A stretch of DNA of 36,041 nt from Rhizobiales bacterium Ga0077556 (GCA_001464235.1 LNFH01000420.1:1-36041); one strand, 5' to 3'; positions 1 to 8,369 are shown, counted from the stretch's first letter. Numbers and translations are program-made. The notes: generated from the letters alone by a model not told the origin.

Positions 1-3
1 CCC

Positions 4-888
4 TCAATTCTCCCGCTTCAGCGCGCTCTCGTGCCAGCGGCGCAGCAGCAGGTGCGACACCCAGCTGATGGCGAGGAAGATGGCGATGCCGGACATGGAG
101 ATCATGATCAGCGCCGCGAACATGCGCGGGATCTTGAGCTGGTAGCCGGCCTCGAGGATGCGGTAGGCCAGGCCCGAGGCCGAACCGCCGGAGCCCGCCA
201 CGAACTCCGCCACCACCGCGCCGATGAGGGCGAGACCGCCGGAAATCTTCAGGCCGCCGAGGAAATAGGGCAGCGCCGCCGGAAGGCGCAGGTGGCGCAG
301 CGTCTGCCAGCGCGAGGCGCCGTAGAGCTCGAAGAGGTTGCGCAGATTGTGGTCGGCCGAGTTGAGGCCGAGGATGGTGTTGGACAGGATGGGGAAGAAG
401 GCGACGATCCAGGCGCAGATCAGCAGCGACAGGTTGATGTCGCCGACCCAGATGATGATCAGCGGTGCGATGGAGACCACCGGCGTCACCTGCAGGATGA
501 CCGCATAGGGAAAGAGCGACTTCTCCAGCCATTTCGACTGGGTGAAGAGCACGGCGAGGCCGACGCCGAGGGAGACCGCGGCGATGAGCGCGGCAGCCGT
601 GATGCGCAGGGTCACCCACAGCGAGGCCGAGAGAGTCCCCCAGTCGGCGACCAGGGTCTTCGCGATCAGCCAGGGCCCCGGCAGGATGAAGGGCGGGATT
701 TCCCGCCACCAGACGATGAACTCCCAGGCGGCGAGCGCGAAGATGCCGATGCCGAGCGGGGCGAGGATGCCGGGCCAGGCCTCGGTGGAGATGCCGAGCA
801 CCTTGCGGTCCTCGCGGAAGATCGGCCGGGCCTCGGCGTCTGTCCCGTCGTGGGGGACGGCGGCGGGGGGAAGCGTCGCGTCGGTCAT
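4..888 (-). CDS. ABC transporter permease, SsuC/ThiX-like
   Basis: Inner-membrane permease of an NMT1/THI5-type importer, 294 residues. After a hydrophilic N-terminus of about 35 residues there are around six membrane segments typical of the BPD_transp_1 family, and an EAA-type loop (ELYGASRWQTLRHLRLPAALPY) that docks on the ATPase. The ATG at 888 overlaps the stop of the ATPase gene (ATGA, 885-888), so I chose it over the longer frame that runs back into the ATPase gene. It is the last gene of a three-gene operon read leftward, and its stop lies six bases from the window edge. The substrate is not evident. The class handles thiamine pyrimidine precursors, nitrate, sulfonates and similar small molecules. 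Confidence 0.9.
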   Translation of the reverse strand: MTDATLPPAAVPHDGTDAEARPIFREDRKVLGISTEAWPGILAPLGIGIFALAAWEFIVWWREIPPFILPGPWLIAKTLVADWGTLSASLWVTLRITAAALIAAVSLGVGLAVLFTQSKWLEKSLFPYAVILQVTPVVSIAPLIIIWVGDINLSLLICAWIVAFFPILSNTILGLNSADHNLRNLFELYGASRWQTLRHLRLPAALPYFLGGLKISGGLALIGAVVAEFVAGSGGSASGLAYRILEAGYQLKIPRMFAALIMISMSGIAIFLAISWVSHLLLRRWHESALKREN

Positions 889-1694
889 GCGGAGATCGCC
901 TCCTTGAGCTTCTCGGATGCGATCCGGCACCAGTGGGCGTAGTCCGCGGAGGTGCGGAACAGGTCGTCGCGCGGATAGGCCGCCTCGACGCGCAGGTCGG
1001 CCATGACCCGGCCGGGCCGCGCCGCCATCACGACGATGCGCTGGGAGAGATAGACGCTCTCGAAGACCGAATGGGTGACGAAGACGGCGGTGAAGCGGTT
1101 GGCCTCCCACAGCCTGAGGAGGTCGTCGTTGAGCTTGTGGCGGGTGATCTCGTCGAGGGCGGCGAAGGGCTCGTCCATGAGCAGGATCTTCGGATGGGTC
1201 ACCAGCGCGCGGGCGATGGAGACGCGCATCTTCATGCCGCCCGAGAGTTCACGCGGATAGCTCTTCTCGAACCCCTTGAGCCCCACGAGCGCCAGCATCT
1301 CGGCGCCGCGCGCCTGCGCCTCGCCCTTGTTGATGCCGCACAGCTTCAGCGGCAGGATCACGTTGTCCAGCGCGGTGGCCCACGGCATCAGGGTCGGGTC
1401 CTGGAAGACGAAGCCGAGCTCGCGCGCCGGCCGCCCCCAGGCGTCGTGGGTCATCGTCGCCCAGTCGATCGTGCCGACGCTGGGCTCGCCGAGGCCGGCG
1501 ATCATGCGCAGCAGGGTCGACTTGCCGCAGCCGGACGGGCCCAGCAGGCTGACGAACTCGCCGCGTGCCAGGTTCAGGTTCACGTCGCGGACGGCGATGG
1601 TGCCGTTGGCGAACTGCTTGGAGACGTGGCGGATGGCGACGAGCGTGGATGCGCCCATCGCCACCGGCCGGTCCAGGGTCGACACTGGCGTCAC
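885..1694 (-). CDS. ABC transporter ATP-binding protein, SsuB/ThiZ-like
   Basis: Cytoplasmic ATPase that powers the importer, 269 residues. Walker A GPSGCGKST is at about residues 52-60, the Q-loop at 98, the signature LSGGM at 150-154, Walker B ILLMDEP at 170-176 and the switch histidine at 208. I chose the GTG at 1694 because it overlaps the stop of the binding-protein gene (GTGA), matching the other overlap in the operon. An in-frame ATG at 1658 would also give a complete nucleotide-binding domain. It belongs to the nitrate/sulfonate/taurine ATPase family. The family assignment is firm but the substrate is unknown. Confidence 0.9.
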   Translation of the reverse strand: MTPVSTLDRPVAMGASTLVAIRHVSKQFANGTIAVRDVNLNLARGEFVSLLGPSGCGKSTLLRMIAGLGEPSVGTIDWATMTHDAWGRPARELGFVFQDPTLMPWATALDNVILPLKLCGINKGEAQARGAEMLALVGLKGFEKSYPRELSGGMKMRVSIARALVTHPKILLMDEPFAALDEITRHKLNDDLLRLWEANRFTAVFVTHSVFESVYLSQRIVVMAARPGRVMADLRVEAAYPRDDLFRTSADYAHWCRIASEKLKEAISA

Positions 1695-2728
1695 GTGGAC
1701 TTGCCCACGCCCTTGTTGACGAAGCGCAGGTCGTAGGCCTTCTTCACGTCGATGCCGGCCGGGAAGACGCCGGCGTCGCGCATCTGGACGTAGAAGGCCT
1801 GCCAGCGCGCATCGGTCATGGCGCCGATGCCGAGCGTGGTCGCGTCGCCGGACAGGACGATGCCGTTCTCGGTCATGACCTTGATGGCGTAGTCGATCTT
1901 CTTCTGATCCATGTCCGGGTTGTCGCGCATGATCAGCTTGTTGGCCTCGGCAATGGCCGCGCCGCCCTTCATGTACTCGGCCCAGCCCTCCAGCGAGGCG
2001 GTGACGAAGCGCTGCACCACGTCGGCGCGCTCGTCGACCATCTTCCTCGAGATGTTGATGGTCGTGTTGTAGTTGGCGAAGCCCGCATCGGCGATGAGGT
2101 GCACCAGCGGCTTCACCCCGCCCTGCTGCTCGATGGCGAAGGGCTCCGACGACAGGAAGCCCTGCTGACAGATGTTCTTGTCGGCGAGGAAGGGCGCCAT
2201 GTTGAAGGTGTAGGGGCGCACCTGCTCGTCGGTGAAGCCGAAGCGGGCCTTGAGATAGGGCCAGAACGACGTGCGGCCGCCGGCGCCGACGAGGATGGTC
2301 TTGCCCTTCAGGGCGGCCAGGCTGTCGTTGCCGACACCGGGATGGCAGATGATGACCTGCGGGTCCTTCTGGAAGATGGAGCCGATGCACAGGAACGGCA
2401 GGTTCTCCTGGACGTAGCGGACGGCCTCGAAGGAGTTCGACATGATCATGTCGACGCGGCCGCCGAGCAGGAGCTGGGACGGGTTCTGCTGCGGGCCGCC
2501 CATACGGATGTCGGCGTCGATGCCGTACTTGCGGTAAATGCCGGCGGCGACAGCCTGGTAGAAGCCGCCATGCTCGGCCTGGGCGCGCCAGTTGGTCTGG
2601 TAGGAGACCTTGTCGAGGCCCTGGGCCGTGACGAGATCGGACCGCATCAGATAGGCGGCGGAGACGCCGGCCCCGAGGGCGAGGGCACGGCGGCGGGTCA
2701 TGCGGTGGGCGGGGGACGTGACGGACAT
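1691..2728 (-). CDS. ABC transporter substrate-binding protein, NMT1/THI5 family
   Basis: Periplasmic solute receptor, 345 residues, first gene of the importer operon. The ATG at 2728 follows a strong AGGAGAGG ribosome site. The N-terminus has three consecutive arginines (TRRRALALGAG) and then a hydrophobic stretch, so it may be a Tat-type signal. The mature part opens with the motif seen in THI5/NMT1-like receptors: a beta strand (VSYQTNW), then AEHGGFYQAVAAGIYRKYG, then GGPQQNPSQLLLGGRVDM. These resemble receptors for pyrimidine or thiamine precursors more than the CmpA/NrtA type encoded at 15802. Given the amidohydrolase and diaminopropionate lyase nearby, a ureido or pyrimidine-like ligand is possible, but that is inference. 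Confidence 0.88.
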   Translation of the reverse strand: MSVTSPAHRMTRRRALALGAGVSAAYLMRSDLVTAQGLDKVSYQTNWRAQAEHGGFYQAVAAGIYRKYGIDADIRMGGPQQNPSQLLLGGRVDMIMSNSFEAVRYVQENLPFLCIGSIFQKDPQVIICHPGVGNDSLAALKGKTILVGAGGRTSFWPYLKARFGFTDEQVRPYTFNMAPFLADKNICQQGFLSSEPFAIEQQGGVKPLVHLIADAGFANYNTTINISRKMVDERADVVQRFVTASLEGWAEYMKGGAAIAEANKLIMRDNPDMDQKKIDYAIKVMTENGIVLSGDATTLGIGAMTDARWQAFYVQMRDAGVFPAGIDVKKAYDLRFVNKGVGKST

Positions 2729-2808
2729 GCGACCTCTCCTGAAGCGGGCCTTGTACGACCCTTGAAATCCATGATGGCGGCCAGAGCAACGGGCATGCCG
2801 GCTTATCC

Positions 2809-2820
2809 TACGATATCGTA
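2809..2820. promoter_or_regulatory. Perfect 12-base palindrome, candidate operator
   Basis: TACGATATCGTA is a perfect inverted repeat in the 245-base space between the divergent importer operon (start 2728) and the FAD oxidoreductase (start 2974). The position suits a shared operator, for example for a GntR-type repressor. No regulator gene lies next to it, so the role is inferred from position only. Confidence 0.4.
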
Positions 2821-2973
2821 AAGCACCCGGGATCAGCCTGCATATTTTTTGAGCAGCCACACCTTTCCCCCGCGCAAATTCTCATCCTTGAACTGCGGAT
2901 TTGACCGGCTCGCCGGCATGGCGCTGACCGCCGCGATTTGGCACTGTGCCGCCGTCTCCAACGGGTTTCGTCC

Positions 2974-4359
2974 ATGAGTGCTCTCGACCGTCTCCGCGCC
3001 GACCTCGCCGGCATCGCCCTCACCGAGGACGCCGCCTCCGTCCGGATGGCGAGTCGCGACTTCTTCTGGTTCTCGCCGGTGCTGAAGCCCGAGCTCGAGG
3101 GCAAGGTGGCCGACCTCGTCGCCACCCCGGCGGACAAGGACGAGCTCCGCCGCATCGCCGCGGCCTGTGCCCGCCACCGCGTGCCGCTGGTGATCCGCGG
3201 CGGCGGCACCGGCAATTACGGCCAGGCCGTTCCGCTCGCCGGCGGCGTGGTGGTCGACATGCGGCAGATGAACCGCATGGTCTTCGCGAAGCCGGGCGGA
3301 GCGCGCTTCGAGGCCGGCGCCAACATGCTCGACATCGACAAGCTCCTCGACCCGCACGGCCAGGAGCTGCGCTTCCACCCCTCGACACGGGCGCAGGCCA
3401 CCATCGGCGGCTTCGTCGCCGGAGGCGCCGCGGGCGCCGGTTCCTGCACCTGGGGCCAGATCGACAATCTCGGCGCCGTGACGGCGCTGGAGGTCATGAC
3501 CGTGGAGGCCGAGCCGCGGCTGATCGAGCTGCGCGGCCGGGAGATCCTCAAGGTGATGCACGCCTATGGCGTCAACGGCATCATCACCGAGGTGGAGGTG
3601 CCGACCGCCCCCGCCCACGACTGGGCCGAACGCATCGTCACCTTCGACAGCCTGATGGCGGCGGCGCGCTTCGGCCAGGCCTTCATGGAATGCGACGGCA
3701 TCGCCAAGAAGCTGGTCTCGGTCCACGATCCCCACATCGTGCCCTACCTGAAGCGCCTCGCGCCCTACCTGCAGGAGGGCCGCGCCTTCGCCATCCTCAT
3801 GGTCTCGGAGCCGCAGGCCGACACGCTGGACCTCCTCATCGCCGACCACGATGGCGAGGTCACCTTCCGCCGCGGCGCGGCCGAGGCCAAGGCGGTGGCC
3901 TTCGGGACGCACAAGGGCCGCGGCGGCCCAGGGCCCCTCTACGAATACACCTGGAACCACACGACGCTGCACGCCCTGAAGATGGACCCGTCCATCACCT
4001 ATCTGCAGCTCCGCTTCCCGGCGCCGAACAACCTCGCCCTGGTGGAATGGGCGGCGAAGGAGTTCGACGAGGACGTCTATTTCCACCTTGAGTTCCAGCG
4101 CCGTGAGGGCAAGGTCATCACCTCCTCCCTGCCGCTGGTGAAGTACACGACCCAGGCGCGGCTCGAGGAGATCATGGCGCGCGCGGCGGAGGGCGGCGTG
4201 CAGCCGTCGAACGCCCACACCTTCGTTCTCAACAATGCCGGCTGGAAGCGGATCGACGCGCCGCAGCCGGAGTTCAAGCGGCTCGCCGACCCGCATGGGC
4301 TGATGAACCCGGGCAAGCTCCTCGGCTGGGAAGCGGAGGCGCAGCAGGCGGCGGAGTGA
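2974..4359 (+). CDS. FAD-binding oxidoreductase, GlcD/FAD_binding_4 family
   Basis: Flavoprotein dehydrogenase of 461 residues. A PCMH-type FAD-binding domain is clear: PLVIRGGGTGNYGQAVPL at about residues 69-86, then TIGGFVAGGAAGAGS and the DNLGAV segment that hold the cofactor. The C-terminal half is the substrate domain and ends in the family-typical GLMNPGKLLGW. Relatives oxidise 2-hydroxyacids or similar alcohols and pass electrons to the respiratory chain or to oxygen. The ATG at 2974 starts at the beginning of the conserved fold; the ribosome site is weak. The gene is divergent from the NMT1-type importer and may share its regulation. No substrate can be assigned. Confidence 0.85.
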   Translation: MSALDRLRADLAGIALTEDAASVRMASRDFFWFSPVLKPELEGKVADLVATPADKDELRRIAAACARHRVPLVIRGGGTGNYGQAVPLAGGVVVDMRQMNRMVFAKPGGARFEAGANMLDIDKLLDPHGQELRFHPSTRAQATIGGFVAGGAAGAGSCTWGQIDNLGAVTALEVMTVEAEPRLIELRGREILKVMHAYGVNGIITEVEVPTAPAHDWAERIVTFDSLMAAARFGQAFMECDGIAKKLVSVHDPHIVPYLKRLAPYLQEGRAFAILMVSEPQADTLDLLIADHDGEVTFRRGAAEAKAVAFGTHKGRGGPGPLYEYTWNHTTLHALKMDPSITYLQLRFPAPNNLALVEWAAKEFDEDVYFHLEFQRREGKVITSSLPLVKYTTQARLEEIMARAAEGGVQPSNAHTFVLNNAGWKRIDAPQPEFKRLADPHGLMNPGKLLGWEAEAQQAAE

Positions 4360-4399
4360 GCAGGTGGGCCGCCGCCACGACCCGTGCTAAACTGGGCGC

Positions 4400-4699
4400 A
4401 TGACGCGTGACGAGGTCATCGCCCGCCTGAAGTCCGCCGAGAGCGAGCTGCGCGCGCTCGGCATCGGTGAGTTGTACCTGTTCGGGTCCTATGCCCGGGG
4501 CAAGGCGACCGCGGACAGCGACGTGGACCTGCTCGCCGACCCAACGTCGCCGGACGGGGGCATCGGCTTTCGCCCCTATTTCGGAGCGCTGAGCCTCATC
4601 GAAGAGCGGCTGGGAAAACGCGTGGACCTTGTCGTCCGGCGCAACCTCCATCGTCTGGCCCGCCCTGAGGTCGAGCAAAGCGCAGTGCAGATTTTCTGA
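4400..4699 (+). CDS. mntA: MntA-type nucleotidyltransferase antitoxin
   Basis: Minimal nucleotidyltransferase of 99 residues. It has the signature GS at 29-30 and the metal-binding DVD at 41-43, with a third acidic residue at D76 (VDLVV). In the HepT-MntA (type VII) toxin-antitoxin family this enzyme transfers AMP units from ATP onto HepT and so silences it. The stop overlaps the start of the next gene by one base (TGATG at 4697-4701), which gives tight translational coupling. All three catalytic acids are present, so it is probably active. Chromosomal copies like this are common and may serve in defence or stability; nothing mobile is visible next to it. Confidence 0.9.
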   Translation: MTRDEVIARLKSAESELRALGIGELYLFGSYARGKATADSDVDLLADPTSPDGGIGFRPYFGALSLIEERLGKRVDLVVRRNLHRLARPEVEQSAVQIF

Positions 4700-5058
4700 T
4701 GTCGGCCGATCAGAGCCACGCGAGACTGCGGATCGTGCATATCCGCGACGAAATTTCGTTCCTACGGGATGTCCTGGCCGGTAGCACGGCAATCGCGGCG
4801 GTTGCAGATCCGCTTCGCCGCAGGGCGATCGAACGCAGTCTTCAGATTATTTCCGAGGCGGCCCGTCACATTCCGCAGGAGTGGACCGACCGCTTTCCGC
4901 AGATCGAATGGCGAGCGATCCGGGCGATGGGAAACCGGCTGCGACACGAATATCACCGGCTGGACCAGAACATCATCATCGAAGTGCTGGATTTCGAACT
5001 GAGCGATATCGACCACGCCTGCGAGCAACTCCAGGAGGCGCTCCGCCTCCCCCGCTGA
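4699..5058 (+). CDS. hepT: HepT-like RNase toxin (DUF86)
   Basis: All-helical HEPN-type protein of 119 residues, partner of the MntA enzyme just upstream. Toxins of this family are RNases with an R-x4-H-x-Y active site, in which the tyrosine region is the target of AMP addition. Here the segment is MGNRLRHEYHRLD: H83 and Y85 are in place, but the position five before the histidine is glycine (G78), with arginines at 80 and 82 instead. This variant occurs in part of the DUF86 family. Whether it cleaves RNA well is uncertain. Its stop codon touches the stop of the convergent amidohydrolase gene with no spacer (TGATCA). Confidence 0.88.
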   Translation: MSADQSHARLRIVHIRDEISFLRDVLAGSTAIAAVADPLRRRAIERSLQIISEAARHIPQEWTDRFPQIEWRAIRAMGNRLRHEYHRLDQNIIIEVLDFELSDIDHACEQLQEALRLPR

Positions 5059-5970
5059 TCACCCCTGCGGCGACACCGCGCCCCGCTGCTCGACGATCCG
5101 GCGGTACTGGTCCGGCTGGCGGTGCATGTCGAAATTGAAGATGGTCGTCTTGTAGCTCTTCGTCAGGTCCAGGTCGCAGCGGGCGACGACGAGTTCGTCC
5201 TCCTGGGTCAGCGCCTGGCCGATGACCTCGCCGGTCGGCGCGATGATGGAGGAGCCGCCGATCATCTCGCAGCCCTCCTCCACCCCACATTTGGCGACGC
5301 CGACGACCCAGGTGCCGTTCTGGTAGGCGCCGGCCTGCATGACGAGCTGGTTGTCATGGTCGGGGGCCGGCGGGTTGTGGCGGGGCGTGTTGTAGCCGAG
5401 CAGGATCATCTCCACCGACTGGAGGCCCATGACGCGGTAGCTCTCCGGCCAGCGGCGGTCGTTGCAGATCATCATGCCCATGGGGCCGCCGAGGCCGTTC
5501 CACACGCCCCAGGAGAGGTCGCCGACCTCGAAATAGCGCTTCTCGAGGTGCTGGAAGGCGCGCCAGGGCTCATGCCCCGCATGTCCCGGAAGATGGATTT
5601 TCCGATATTTTCCAACGATCTCTGCGGATTTGTTCACGAGGATCGCGGTGTTGAAGCGCTGGCCCTCGGGGGTGAGCTCCGCATAGCCGAGGGAGAAGCC
5701 GATGCCGAGCCGGGCAGACTCGTTGAACAGCGGTGCGGTCTCGTTCGACGGCATCTCGCGCTCGTAGAAGCTGTCGATCTCCTCCTGGCTCTCCATCCAC
5801 CAGCGCGGGAAGAAGGTGGTGAGGGTGAGTTCGGGAAAGACGACGAGGTCGCAGCGATGCGAGGCGGCCTCGCGCATGAGCTCGACCATGCGGGAGACGA
5901 CCTCGCGCCGCGAATGGGCCCGCTGGATGGCGCCCATCTGGGCGGCGCCGACGGTGACGATACGGCTCAT
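5059..5970 (-). CDS. N-carbamoyl-D-amino-acid hydrolase-like amidohydrolase (nitrilase superfamily)
   Basis: Cytoplasmic carbon-nitrogen hydrolase of 303 residues. The catalytic triad of the superfamily is complete: E47 (VVFPELTLTTFF), K124 (KYRKIHLPGH) and C169 (MMICNDRRWPE). The whole sequence tracks the Agrobacterium D-carbamoylase, including FPRWW, LGYAEL, HLEKRYFE and YNTPRHNPP. Such enzymes split N-carbamoyl amino acids into the amino acid, CO2 and ammonia. The ATG at 5970 follows AGGAG and overlaps the diaminopropionate lyase stop (ATGA, 5967-5970), so the two are translated together. The partner suggests that the true substrate may be a carbamoyl derivative of 2,3-diaminopropionate rather than a hydantoin product; no hydantoinase gene is in the window. 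Confidence 0.9.
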   Translation of the reverse strand: MSRIVTVGAAQMGAIQRAHSRREVVSRMVELMREAASHRCDLVVFPELTLTTFFPRWWMESQEEIDSFYEREMPSNETAPLFNESARLGIGFSLGYAELTPEGQRFNTAILVNKSAEIVGKYRKIHLPGHAGHEPWRAFQHLEKRYFEVGDLSWGVWNGLGGPMGMMICNDRRWPESYRVMGLQSVEMILLGYNTPRHNPPAPDHDNQLVMQAGAYQNGTWVVGVAKCGVEEGCEMIGGSSIIAPTGEVIGQALTQEDELVVARCDLDLTKSYKTTIFNFDMHRQPDQYRRIVEQRGAVSPQG

Positions 5971-7118
5971 GCGAGCTCCTTCTCGACGTCGGCGGCGTCG
6001 CGGCCGACGATCTCGCGGTAGATGGCGGGGTCCGTGGCGCCCTCGGTGCCGATGCACAGGATGCGGGAGCCGGTGTCGAGGCCGAGGGCGGCCCTCACGG
6101 ACGTGTCGCCTGCCGCCGCCCGGAAGCCCGCAAGGCCGGCGACGCCGGATTCGCCGGCGGCGAGGCCCTCGCCCGCGAGCAGGCGCATCGTGTCGGCGGC
6201 GAGAGAGTCGGGGATCGCCATGAAGGCGTCGGCGCCGGGCGACAGCAGTGCCCAGGCGAGTTCGGAGGGCTCCCCGCAGGCGAGACCGGCCATGATGGTG
6301 TCGAGATCGCCGCCGACCGCGGTCCAGCGGCCCGCCTTGGCGCTGACGAGGAGACAATCGGCCTTGTCCGGCTCCACGACGACCAGGACCGGCCGGGACG
6401 CGCCCTGCGTCTCCCAGTACCAGGAGAGCACCCCGGCGGCGAGGCCGCCGACGCCGCCCTGGATGAAGACGTGGGTCGGGCGGGCGCCCTGCCCCTCGGC
6501 CTCCAGCGCGAGCACGGCATAGCCCTGCATGACGTCGCGCGGGATGAGGTCGTAGCCGGGCCAGGACGTGTCGGAGACGATGGTCCAGCCGTTGGCGGCC
6601 GCCGCCTCGGCCGAAGCGCGCACGGCATCGTCGTAGTTGCCGGGCACGCGCCGCACCTCGGCGCCGAAGGCGGCGATGGCGGCCGCCCTGCCCTCGCTCA
6701 CCGTCTCGTGGACGTAGATGGTCGCCTCGACCCCGAGGCGGCGCGCGCCCCAGGCGACGGCGCGGCCGTGGTTGCCGTCGGTGGCGCAGGTGACCGTGAG
6801 CCCGTCCGCCGATCCGCGGGCCGCCACCAGGCGCTCGACCGCATAGGCCCCGCCCAGCGCCTTGAAGCTCTTCAGCGCGAAGCGATGCGCCTCGTGCTTG
6901 TAGAGGACCTCGGCGACGCCCGCCTCGGCGGCGATCGTGGCGAGAGACAGAAGCGGCGTCGGACGGTAGCCGTCCCAGGCGGAGATGGCGCGGTGGGCCT
7001 CCGCCGCCTTGGCGAGCGAGAGGATCGCCCGCTCGGCCTCACCATAGGCCCGATGACGATCGAGGGCCGGATTGGCGAGGAGGGCGGCGCCCCCGGACAT
7101 GCGGATGGGTTCGGGCAT
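5967..7118 (-). CDS. dpaL: Diaminopropionate ammonia-lyase
   Basis: PLP enzyme of fold type II, 383 residues. It converts 2,3-diaminopropionate to pyruvate and two ammonia. The PLP lysine is K86 in SFKALGGAYA, preceded by YKHEAHRFALK as in the DpaL/YgeX family. An ATDGNHGRAVAWGA segment binds the cofactor phosphate region and a glycine-rich QGGVGGLAAG loop follows. The chosen ATG at 7118 sits just before the family N-terminus; no good ribosome site is visible, and an ATG at 7100 (MSGG) is possible. The gene leads a two-gene operon with the carbamoylase. In E. coli the homologue ygeX lies beside a carbamoyltransferase-like gene and hydantoinase-type genes, which makes a carbamoyl-diaminopropionate link plausible. 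Confidence 0.9.
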   Translation of the reverse strand: MPEPIRMSGGAALLANPALDRHRAYGEAERAILSLAKAAEAHRAISAWDGYRPTPLLSLATIAAEAGVAEVLYKHEAHRFALKSFKALGGAYAVERLVAARGSADGLTVTCATDGNHGRAVAWGARRLGVEATIYVHETVSEGRAAAIAAFGAEVRRVPGNYDDAVRASAEAAAANGWTIVSDTSWPGYDLIPRDVMQGYAVLALEAEGQGARPTHVFIQGGVGGLAAGVLSWYWETQGASRPVLVVVEPDKADCLLVSAKAGRWTAVGGDLDTIMAGLACGEPSELAWALLSPGADAFMAIPDSLAADTMRLLAGEGLAAGESGVAGLAGFRAAAGDTSVRAALGLDTGSRILCIGTEGATDPAIYREIVGRDAADVEKELA

Positions 7119-7582
7119 CGTCAGAGGTGACCAGGCAAGACGAGGCGCACCGGCTTTGGCCGGAACGGCAATGGAGGGGGACCTGCGAGTCGTAAGCGGG
7201 AGCGGGTCATCTGTCACCTCGGCGCCGCGCGCAGATGCCACGCGTGGGACGGGCGACCTGCGGCATCGGAGCCCCAGCCGGCATGCGAATAAAACCTTGG
7301 ACCTATTCACTATTCATGCGATGATGTTCCATCGCTGCAACGTGCCGTCACCTTGCTTCGATGCAATTCGATCCATCGACGATCCTATCGGGGCGCGCTT
7401 GTGTTTCATGCGACGCCGCCGATGCGACAATGGTCGAGCCGGCGCCGCGGCGCCGGAGCGGATGATCGACTGCGATACTGACGGCGACGTCCTCTTCCTG
7501 CGATTGCGATTTGACGTGGCGTGCCGGTTCTTCCGGTGCCCGCGCCGCCTCCTGCGCGCGACCGCCGACCGAAAGATCAGTC
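7119..7582. other. Intergenic region without a recognisable gene
   Basis: 464 bases between the divergent dpaL operon and the zinc-ribbon gene. A more AT-rich patch lies near 7285-7335 and probably contains promoters for one or both sides. Open frames crossing the region on either strand have no recognisable motif or ribosome site, and I treat them as chance frames in GC-rich DNA. Confidence 0.5.
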
Positions 7583-7948
7583 ATGACATATGACAATTCC
7601 CTTCGCCGCACTTCGTCTCCCCGTCGCTTCGACGCGCTCCATGCCGAAGGCTGGTCCGGCTGCCCGGCCTGCGGCGTCCGCCACCCGATCGCGCCGGTCG
7701 GGTCCCGCCATCTCGCGCCCGATCGCATCGAGCACGACTGGCATTGCGACTCCTGCGGGCACAGCTGGACCACGACTCTCGCCGGGACCGGCGGAAGCCT
7801 TCGCCCGGGGGCGGCGCCCCGTCACGACAATGACGCCGGGACCGCGGTCTTCCGGATCGTCCCGGCTGACAGGGCCCTGCTGCGGAACGCCGTCCTCGCG
7901 GCCCGCATGTCCGGCTCCTCCGCCATCGTCCTCCCGTTCCGCCCGTGA
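7583..7948 (+). CDS. Small zinc-ribbon protein, function unknown
   Basis: Protein of 121 residues with two CxxC knuckles (GCPACGV near residue 27 and HCDSCGHSW near residue 56), which together could bind one zinc ion as a treble- or ribbon-type fold. The rest is low in recognisable features and rich in Ala, Arg and Pro. The ATG at 7583 was chosen because the knuckles then sit near the start; a longer version from 7511 adds only arginine-rich sequence. The next gene begins at or just after its stop, so the two may be co-translated. I do not recognise the family. Confidence 0.55.
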   Translation: MTYDNSLRRTSSPRRFDALHAEGWSGCPACGVRHPIAPVGSRHLAPDRIEHDWHCDSCGHSWTTTLAGTGGSLRPGAAPRHDNDAGTAVFRIVPADRALLRNAVLAARMSGSSAIVLPFRP

Positions 7949-7956
7949 CCCTCGCC

Positions 7957-8244
7957 ATGACAGTCGCCAGCCTGGTCCGCAGTCTCGCCGTCGCCGGCGC
8001 CTTTGCCACGACCATGGCCATGGCTGCCGAGCCCAGCGCGCCGGCGGGGCGCGCACCGACGGGCGAGGAACGGCGCGCCATCGACCAGCAGTTGACCGAG
8101 GCCGGGCTCGCCGCGGTCGGCGAGGTGACGCTGGTCGGCAGCCGTTGGTCGCTTCAGGCCTCCGCTCTCGCCACGGGTGCACGGTTCACCCTCGAGCTGA
8201 GCAATCTCGACTTCGCCATCGTCAGCCGTCGCGCCGCGCCCTGA
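7957..8244 (+). CDS. Small secreted protein, possibly PepSY-like
   Basis: Protein of 95 residues with a Sec signal: hydrophobic stretch SLVRSLAVAGAFATTMAMAA and a likely cleavage after AMA-A. The mature part of about 70 residues has one helix (EERRAIDQQLTEAG) followed by beta strands (AVGEVTLVGSRWSLQA), a pattern that recalls PepSY-like periplasmic proteins, though the match is weak. A GTG at 7945 overlaps the upstream stop (GTGA) and would add four residues; I prefer the ATG because it places the signal directly at the N-terminus. The function is unknown. Confidence 0.5.
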   Translation: MTVASLVRSLAVAGAFATTMAMAAEPSAPAGRAPTGEERRAIDQQLTEAGLAAVGEVTLVGSRWSLQASALATGARFTLELSNLDFAIVSRRAAP

Positions 8245-8369
8245 GGGCGGCCGCCGAGCCATGCGCGCGGCGGATGCCTCGCTTCCCGCCGCGCTCGCTG
8301 GCCAAGGCGTGAGGCCCGTGGAATGGTCTCGCCGCGACCACCGGCTGCGAGCGACGGGACCTTCAGGAC

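Noticed and set aside
2939-2949. GGCACTGTGCC and a TGGCAC start resembling a sigma54 -24 element before the FAD oxidoreductase
   Set aside because: No TTGC follows at the required distance, so it is not a -24/-12 promoter.
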